DNA of 6,864 nt, from positions 1-6,864 of the forward strand of contig JAAZAQ010000103.1 of assembly GCA_012514225.1 (NCBI GenBank), given 5' to 3'. How positions within the stretch are numbered: position 1 is the stretch's first letter; each line of letters opens with the position of its first letter. This DNA is from Clostridiales bacterium (GTDB taxonomy: Bacteria; Bacillota; Clostridia; Christensenellales; Aristaeellaceae). A program made the position numbers and the translations under genes. This document shows positions 1-4,577 of this stretch, piece after piece. Below the pieces are notes generated by a model, which made no database searches, had not been told where the DNA came from, and saw only the letters and a program-made list of their open reading frames with translations.

Positions 1-873
1 GGCGAATCCCTTCTCCCGGGCGTAGGCCAGCAGTTCCTCCGCCGCCCGGATGTCCCCGCGCCGGTTCATCCGCTTCAGGACGCCGGGCGCCGCGTGCTGC
101 AGCGGCAAATCCAGATAGCGGCAGACGTTCTGGAAGGAAGCCATGGTGTCAATCAGGCGCTTGTCCGTCTCGTCCGGGTAGCAGTAAAGCACGCGCAGCC
201 ACTCCACGCCCGGCACCCGCGCGGCCTCTTCCACCAGGCCGGCCAGGGAACGGCCCTTCAGGTCGCTGCCATAGCGCGAGGTGTCCTGAGAAATCAGGAT
301 ATGCTCCTTGACCCCCTGATTCGCCAGCGCGCGCATCTCGGCGAGGACGCTCTCCTGCGGCCTGGAGCGGAAACCGCCCCGGATGAGCGGGATGGCGCAG
401 TAGGCGCAGCGGTTGTCGCAGCCTTCCGCCACGCGCACAAAGGCCGTGTAGGGCGGCGTGGTCAGCACCCGGCCGCAGCCGCTGAAGTCTTCCCCCCGCT
501 GCGTGCTGCCCGCCTTTTCCCCCGCGAGCGCCCTGCGGATGAACCCCGGCAGTTCCGGATAGCGGGAAACGCCCGTCAATACGTCGATCTCGGGGATGTC
601 CTTCTGCAGCTCGTCCCCGTAGCGCTGGGCCAGGCAGCCTGTCACGCACAGCACCCTGCAGCGGCCGGTCCGCTTGTATTCGGCCATCTCCAGAATCGCG
701 TCGACGGATTCTTCCTTCGCCGGAGCGATAAAGCCGCAGGTGTTCACAACGAGCACCTCAGCCTGGCCCGGGTCGTCGGTAAACTGAAAGCCGTCTTCCT
801 GCAGGAAAGACAGCATTTCTTCCGTGTCCACCCGGTTTTTCGCGCAGCCCAGGGAAACGACGCCTACCTTCAT
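1..873 (-). CDS. rimO: Ribosomal protein S12 methylthiotransferase RimO (3' end cut off by the window edge)
   Basis: Radical SAM methylthiotransferase that adds a methylthio group to the conserved aspartate of ribosomal protein S12, a cytoplasmic modification needing two 4Fe-4S clusters. The 291 visible residues cover the N-terminal UPF0004/MTTase domain, with cluster cysteines at C10 (VSLGCAKN), C46 (VNTCGF) and C80 (VTGCLAQ). The radical SAM core follows, with the CX3CX2C motif at C152, C156 and C159 (EGCDNRCAYC). Further family marks are SQDTSRYGSDLKG (195-207) and LPLQH (256-260). These favour RimO over the tRNA enzyme MiaB. The family is about 440 residues long, so the rest of the radical SAM domain and the C-terminal TRAM domain lie beyond position 1. 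The ATG at 873 gives the usual MKVGVVSLGC start, preceded by a weak GGAAG. An in-frame ATG at 885 would add four residues. The gene appears to have its own promoter at 918-946, separate from the upstream operon. Confidence 0.95.
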   Translation of the reverse strand, partial: MKVGVVSLGCAKNRVDTEEMLSFLQEDGFQFTDDPGQAEVLVVNTCGFIAPAKEESVDAILEMAEYKRTGRCRVLCVTGCLAQRYGDELQKDIPEIDVLTGVSRYPELPGFIRRALAGEKAGSTQRGEDFSGCGRVLTTPPYTAFVRVAEGCDNRCAYCAIPLIRGGFRSRPQESVLAEMRALANQGVKEHILISQDTSRYGSDLKGRSLAGLVEEAARVPGVEWLRVLYCYPDETDKRLIDTMASFQNVCRYLDLPLQHAAPGVLKRMNRRGDIRAAEELLAYAREKGFA

Positions 874-892
874 CCGCACTTCCATTCCCGAT

Positions 893-911
893 GCTTCAGC
901 CGGGGCTGAGC
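893..911 (-). promoter_or_regulatory. Hairpin at the 5' end of the rimO leader
   Basis: On the minus strand TCAGCC and GGCTGA form a perfect inverted repeat separated by CC, and flanking GC pairs extend it if one A is bulged. The predicted rimO transcription start, about seven bases after the -10 box, falls near position 911, so the hairpin would be at the very 5' end of the mRNA. Such hairpins can protect mRNA from decay, but that role is inferred here. It ends about 20 bases before the rimO ATG and does not clearly cover the ribosome binding site. Confidence 0.3.
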
Positions 912-917
912 AAGCGC

Positions 918-946
918 ATTTTACCATACCCCCGCCCCGCCCACAA
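918..946 (-). promoter_or_regulatory. Candidate sigma-A promoter for rimO
   Basis: The minus strand has TTGTGG (946-941), a 17-base spacer, then TAAAAT (923-918). TG lies one base upstream of the -10 box, making an extended -10 element (TGGTAAAAT). The -10 matches TATAAT at five of six positions, while the -35 matches mainly in TTG. The expected start is near 911, giving a leader of roughly 38 bases before the ATG at 873. The site is AT-rich at the -10 within an otherwise GC-rich region, and it lies in the only sizeable intergenic gap, which supports it. Confidence 0.5.
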
Positions 947-958
947 GGCTTCGGGGGC

Positions 959-979
959 AAAAAACAGAACAATCGTTCT
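959..979 (-). terminator. Possible weak intrinsic terminator of the polA-to-flavin-reductase operon
   Basis: Immediately after the flavin reductase stop codon the minus strand reads AGAAC-GATT-GTTCT, a five-base-pair perfect stem with a four-base loop (979-966). One G follows, then TTTTTT (964-959). Position and layout fit a Rho-independent terminator. However, the stem is short and has only two G-C pairs, so it would be weak and read-through into rimO is likely. The same palindrome can also be read as a protein-binding site, because GAAC-N4-GTTC is the core of the Gram-positive LexA box. Confidence 0.4.
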
Positions 980-981
980 TA

Positions 982-1575
982 TTATTTATTCATCCGCCGC
1001 TTCAGCACCTCCGGCCGGGCGACGCTGAAACCGAAAAACCCCAGGGCGCGGGTCAGGCCCGCATACTCGCCGTGGCAGTAGGCGACGAGGCCGGCCTTGA
1101 GGAAGTCAAAGCGCCCGGAGGGGTCGGACAGGTCCTCCCGGACGCCGGCGGAAACGACCTCCCCGATGAACATCGTATGGGAGCCCAGCTCCAGCGCGCT
1201 TCTGACCTTGCAGGCAAGCCAGACCGGGCTTTGGGCGATGGCCGGCGCCTGCGACATGCCTTCGGCGGGCACGGCCTCCAGGCCGCAGGCGGCGAACTTG
1301 TCGGTGTCCCGCCCGGAGCGCACGCCGCAGAAATCCGCGGCCTTCAGCAGTTCACGGCCGACCAGGTTGACGACGAATTCCCCCGTGTCCCGGATGATGG
1401 GGTGGGAATGGCGGCCGGGCCGGACCGAGACGGACACCATGGGCGGGTCGGAGTTGACCGTGCCCGCCCAGGCGATGGTGATGATGTTGGGCCGTTCCCC
1501 GGCCCTGGCGCAGGTGACCATCACCGCCGGCGCGGGGGAGAGCAGGGTGCCCGGCTTGGTGGGGATAAATGCCAT
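982..1575 (-). CDS. Flavin reductase-like (FMN-binding split-barrel) family protein
   Basis: A 197-residue protein of the flavin reductase-like domain family (DIM6/NTAB type, which includes flavoredoxins and NAD(P)H:FMN oxidoreductases). Members bind FMN in a split beta-barrel and reduce flavin or pass electrons to partner proteins in the cytoplasm. Supporting segments are PNIITIAWAGTVNSDPP (29-45), VSVSVRPGRHSHPIIRDTGE (47-66) ending in FVVNL (67-71), and GSHTMFIGEV (131-140) near the end of the barrel. The family commonly has the first two as its flavin-contacting strands. There is no signal peptide or membrane segment. The ATG at 1575 has AAGGGA six bases upstream. The gene starts 27 bases after the SBP stop, so it is probably the last gene of the operon. 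The exact substrate and electron partner cannot be read from the sequence. Confidence 0.88.
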   Translation of the reverse strand: MAFIPTKPGTLLSPAPAVMVTCARAGERPNIITIAWAGTVNSDPPMVSVSVRPGRHSHPIIRDTGEFVVNLVGRELLKAADFCGVRSGRDTDKFAACGLEAVPAEGMSQAPAIAQSPVWLACKVRSALELGSHTMFIGEVVSAGVREDLSDPSGRFDFLKAGLVAYCHGEYAGLTRALGFFGFSVARPEVLKRRMNK

Positions 1576-1602
1576 TTGGTTTCCCTTTCTGACGGATTTC
1601 CG

Positions 1603-3183
1603 CTAATCCGCCCGCGCCTCGATGCCGCGCAGGACGTCCGGCTCCCGGATGTCGCGGGTGCGGGTGAACATGATGCGGGTCAGGATGGCGCCGTTGCGGT
1701 AATACAGGCAGATAAAGGGGCAGTCCTCGGCGAAGAGGTCCTGGATCTGGAACAGCTTGGCCTGGTAGTCCTCCCGCCTGATGGCGGCGCGCAGTTCCTC
1801 GAACAGCTTGTCCATAGCCTTGGAGTCATAGCGCGAATAGTTGCCCGTGTTGCCCGACATCAGCAGGAAGCCGGGGTCCGGGGTGAAGTCCATGTTGAAA
1901 CTGGCCATGCACAGGTCGTAGCTGCCCGCCGCCAGTTTCTCCTGCACCTCCCGGAAGGTCATGGAGGCGGAGGGCAGGCGGGCTTCAATGCCCACCGCGG
2001 CCAGCTGGGACACGATCTGGTTGGCGGCGTTGAGCCGCACGCTGTTGTCCTGCTCCTCATAGACGTAAAAGCGCAGCGACAGCTTGACGTTCTTCCCCTC
2101 CCGCATCATGTCCCGGATGCCGTCCCCGTCGCTGTCCTTCCAGCCCGCCTCGTCCAGCAGGCGGTTGGCCAGTTCAAGGTCCTGGCGGAAAACCGCCTCG
2201 TCGGCCTTGTACATCCAGCTGCCCGCGGGCAGGGGGGTGTCGGTGCGCTGCGCCATGCCCATGTAGGCGTTCTCGCTGATGGCGTCAAGGTTGAGCGCCG
2301 CGCGGATGGCCTTGCGGACCCTCACGTCCTCCAGCTCGTAGGAGCGGCGGTTGAGCATCAGCGTTTCCAGCTGCTTGGTGCGGTAGCTCAGGTTGAGGGA
2401 AGACACGCCGGAGCGGTACTGGGCCGCTGTCATGGAGCGGGTCAGCACGGCGTCCACCCGGTTGTACTCGTAGCTGGAAATCAGGTCGCGGTTGGCGGCG
2501 TGGAAGAGCGCGCTGATTTCCGAGATTTTTGGCTTTCCGCCCCACCAGTAGGAGTTCAGGGACAGCCACAGGTACTCCGCCGGCACGAACTGCTCCACCG
2601 CGTACGGCCCGGTGCCCGGCGGGTTCTCGTACTGCACGTAGGCCTTGGGGAGGATGGGGAAGTTCATCGCGTACAGGAAGCCGTAGTTCTTGCGCCCCGT
2701 GGTGATGACCACCGTGCGCTCGTCCGTCGCGGTGATTTTGCTGACGAAGTACTTCAAGGTCGCGTAGGCGCCCTTGTTGGGGTTGGCTTCGTCCGCCGCC
2801 AGGCGCAGGATTTCCTCGACCGTGGCGACCACGTCCGCGCTGGTCAGCGGGCTGCCGTCGTGGAAGACCACGCCCTCCCGCAAGGTAAAGGTCCAAGAGG
2901 CGCCGCTCGCGCTGGCTTCCCATTTTTCCGCCAGCGCCGGCTGGGGCAGGTAGTCGTCGTCCAGCGTGACCAGCGGCTCGTACACCAGGGAGGTCAGCGC
3001 CATGAACTCGCGCTCGACGGGCAGCAGGGGGTTGAGCATCCGGGTCGTGACCGACACGACGCCCAGCACCAGGCTTTCGCCGTTACTGCCCTGCGCGAGC
3101 GCGCCGCCCGGCGCCAGCAGAAGCAACAGCGCCAGGCAGGTCGCCCAGCGTCGCGCCCAGGTCTTCCTCATGGTAAATCGCAT
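1603..3183 (-). CDS. ABC transporter substrate-binding protein, family 5 (peptide/nickel type), secreted
   Basis: A 526-residue extracytoplasmic solute receptor of the SBP_bac_5 family, whose members deliver oligopeptides, nickel or similar ligands to an ABC permease. A Sec signal peptide is clear: basic n-region (MRFTMRKTWARR), hydrophobic core at about 17-24, and an AxA cleavage site (GALA|Q) after residue 30. Family landmarks are LAEKWEAS (84-91), FTLREGVVFHDGSPLTSADV (99-118), GTGPY (190-194) and a C-terminal lobe from about 365. DSDGDGIRD (350-358) is an acidic, calcium-loop-like stretch that I recall from other members of this family. No lipobox cysteine is present, which is odd for a monoderm receptor. 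No permease or ATPase genes adjoin it, so it is an orphan receptor here and its ligand is unknown. The ATG at 3183 has AAAGGTG ten bases upstream; the in-frame ATG at 3171 lacks a good ribosome binding site. The first ~100 bases overlap the preceding gene in another frame. Confidence 0.92.
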   Translation of the reverse strand: MRFTMRKTWARRWATCLALLLLLAPGGALAQGSNGESLVLGVVSVTTRMLNPLLPVEREFMALTSLVYEPLVTLDDDYLPQPALAEKWEASASGASWTFTLREGVVFHDGSPLTSADVVATVEEILRLAADEANPNKGAYATLKYFVSKITATDERTVVITTGRKNYGFLYAMNFPILPKAYVQYENPPGTGPYAVEQFVPAEYLWLSLNSYWWGGKPKISEISALFHAANRDLISSYEYNRVDAVLTRSMTAAQYRSGVSSLNLSYRTKQLETLMLNRRSYELEDVRVRKAIRAALNLDAISENAYMGMAQRTDTPLPAGSWMYKADEAVFRQDLELANRLLDEAGWKDSDGDGIRDMMREGKNVKLSLRFYVYEEQDNSVRLNAANQIVSQLAAVGIEARLPSASMTFREVQEKLAAGSYDLCMASFNMDFTPDPGFLLMSGNTGNYSRYDSKAMDKLFEELRAAIRREDYQAKLFQIQDLFAEDCPFICLYYRNGAILTRIMFTRTRDIREPDVLRGIEARAD

Positions 3184-3973
3184 AGGCGTCCAGCACCTTT
3201 CTCACATAACTGCGGGTGTCATCGGCGGGGATTTGGTCCACCGCAATGGTTTTCTGGTCCTCGGCAAGCCGCAGGGCCCAGTCCTTCACGCTGCCGTCCC
3301 CCGCGTGGTAGGCCGCCGCGACCATGGCGGGGGAGCCGGAAAACAGGTTGCTCAGGTGGGCGAGGTAATACGCGCCCATCCGGATGTTGAAGTCCGGTTC
3401 AAACAGCATCTCCGGCCTGTATTCCGCGATGCCCAGCTTCTCCGCCAACCACACGCCGGTGTCCGGCATGATCTGCATCAGCCCCCGCGCGCCGACACGG
3501 CTGACGGCCAGGGGATTGAAGCTGCTTTCGCACTTGATGACGGCGGACACGAAGGAGGGGTCGATTCCGTACTCCCTTGCGTATTTCCGGATGGTTTCCA
3601 GATAGCCGGAATGCGCGCGTGCGCTGAGGTGCTCCTCCCGCCAGGCCTGCAGTCTCCGGGCTTCCTCCGCCCGCTGCACGCTCAGGGCGTTTATCCGGCC
3701 ATTCTCCAGCGCGTAGGCGACGGCGCCCGCCAGGACGCCCAGCGCCAGGACAACCAGCAAAAGGGCGGGCAAACGCCACAGCGACGGGGCGGCAGGGTTG
3801 CCCCCGACGCGCCGCCCTGCGAGGGGCATATGCGCGGCGGGGGGAGGGTTCAAGCCAGGCGCGCCGGCCTGCGGCGGCGGGGGAAGGGGGGCGGGGCGCT
3901 GCACAGCTTCTTGCGCACCGGCCTGCGCCCGTCGGCGGGGCCTTGGTTTCGCGTTCCAGGGGGAATCAGCCAA
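3083..3973 (-). CDS. Membrane-anchored SLT-type lytic transglycosylase
   Basis: Peptidoglycan lytic transglycosylase, which cleaves the MurNAc-GlcNAc bond to form 1,6-anhydroMurNAc. Residues are numbered from the TTG at 3973 (296 aa). A basic, proline-rich N-terminus (about 1-66) is followed by one membrane helix (about 68-89), so the catalytic domain faces outside. The SLT domain spans about 125-265. The catalytic glutamate is E149 in IKCESSFNP, followed by GARGLMQIMP and by AAYHAGDGSV, the family's AAYNAG motif. SYVRKVLDAY (256-265) is the usual end of the domain; the remaining ~31 residues are low-complexity. TTG at 3973 is chosen because AGGAGG (3981-3986) lies seven bases upstream. TTG at 3979 would leave only one base after that site, and the ATG at 3829 would remove the proline-rich region. 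It overlaps the end of coaE by about 8 bp. Confidence 0.93.
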   Translation of the reverse strand: MADSPWNAKPRPRRRAQAGAQEAVQRPAPLPPPPQAGAPGLNPPPAAHMPLAGRRVGGNPAAPSLWRLPALLLVVLALGVLAGAVAYALENGRINALSVQRAEEARRLQAWREEHLSARAHSGYLETIRKYAREYGIDPSFVSAVIKCESSFNPLAVSRVGARGLMQIMPDTGVWLAEKLGIAEYRPEMLFEPDFNIRMGAYYLAHLSNLFSGSPAMVAAAYHAGDGSVKDWALRLAEDQKTIAVDQIPADDTRSYVRKVLDAYAIYHEEDLGATLGDLPGAVASAGAGRRARAGQ

Positions 3974-4577
3974 GGGCAATCCTCCTCATCAAACCGTCCC
4001 ACAGCGCCTCCGCGGCTTTTGCGCTGTCCCGTTTGTCCCCGATGGTCAGGATGACCCGGTCCGCGCGCCGCGCCTTCTCGTCCGGGGGCATCTGGCTTTC
4101 AACGCGCAGCCGGGCTTCGTTCAAGGTCATTCCGCGCGCCAGCAGGCGCTGCTCCTGGAGATGCCGGGGCGCCCACACGCACCAGACCTCCGCACACCGC
4201 CGGTCAAACCCGGTCTCGTACAGCAGCGGCACGTCCAGGACGACGGCGGGCTGGCCGGCCGCCTGTTCAATCCGGCGCTCCATTTCCGCAAACACCATCG
4301 GGTGCAAAATGGCGTTGAGCCGCGCGATTTCCGCCTTCTTCCCAAAGACCGCGCGGGCCAGCAGCGCGCGGTTCAATTCCTCCCCCGAAAACACGGCGTC
4401 CCCGAAGGCCTGCCGCACGGCGGGCAGCGCGTCGCCGCCCGGCGCGGTCAGCGCGCGGGAAATGCCGTCCGCGTCGACGACGGCTGCGCCCAGCGCCGCC
4501 AGTGTCTGGCTGACGTGGCTTTTCCCGCAGGCGATGCCCCCGGTCAGGCCGACGAGCCAGGTCTTATTTTGTGTCAT
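3966..4577 (-). CDS. coaE: Dephospho-CoA kinase
   Basis: Catalyses the last step of coenzyme A synthesis, ATP-dependent phosphorylation of the 3'-hydroxyl of dephospho-CoA, in the cytoplasm. The 203-residue length is typical. The Walker A P-loop is at 10-20 (GLTGGIACGKS). VVDADGISR (33-41) carries the conserved acidic DAD motif, LNAILHPMVF holds the family HP pair, and VVLDVPLLYETG is the conserved core strand with its PLLFE-type motif. RLLARGMTLNEA and ESQMPPDEKARRAD form the lid and C-terminal region. The usual asparagine in the late DxVIxNxG segment appears as T (RVILTIGDKRD), a small deviation. The ATG overlaps the polA stop by 14 bp and has no strong ribosome binding site, which suggests translational coupling to polA. 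In Bacillus subtilis mutM lies between polA and coaE; here it is absent. Confidence 0.97.
   Translation of the reverse strand: MTQNKTWLVGLTGGIACGKSHVSQTLAALGAAVVDADGISRALTAPGGDALPAVRQAFGDAVFSGEELNRALLARAVFGKKAEIARLNAILHPMVFAEMERRIEQAAGQPAVVLDVPLLYETGFDRRCAEVWCVWAPRHLQEQRLLARGMTLNEARLRVESQMPPDEKARRADRVILTIGDKRDSAKAAEALWDGLMRRIALG
3981..3986 (-). promoter_or_regulatory. Ribosome binding site of the lytic transglycosylase
   Basis: A full AGGAGG sits inside the 3' end of coaE, seven bases before the TTG at 3973. It is the strongest Shine-Dalgarno match among the internal starts of this operon, and it decides in favour of that TTG over the in-frame TTG at 3979, which would leave only one base of spacing. 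Confidence 0.65.

Noticed and set aside
94..909. A 271-codon plus-strand open frame
   Set aside because: It is antisense to rimO, whose cluster motifs are unambiguous, and it shows no domain of its own.
929..957. GC-rich inverted repeat CCCCCG/CGGGGG as a terminator
   Set aside because: On the minus strand the T run precedes rather than follows the stem, and on the plus strand it is followed by A residues, so it does not fit an intrinsic terminator in either direction. It also overlaps the candidate rimO promoter.
1072..3390. A 772-codon open frame on the plus strand
   Set aside because: It lies antisense to the flavin reductase, the SBP and part of the transglycosylase, all with clear homology. 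Its translation is rich in G, R, V, H and Q with no recognisable domain, and long antisense frames are expected where third codon positions are GC-rich.
3817..3979. The repeated MPLA near residues 1 and 51 of the long transglycosylase frame as an N-terminal duplication
   Set aside because: Only four residues match, the flanking sequences differ, and the first copy would require the poorly spaced TTG at 3979.
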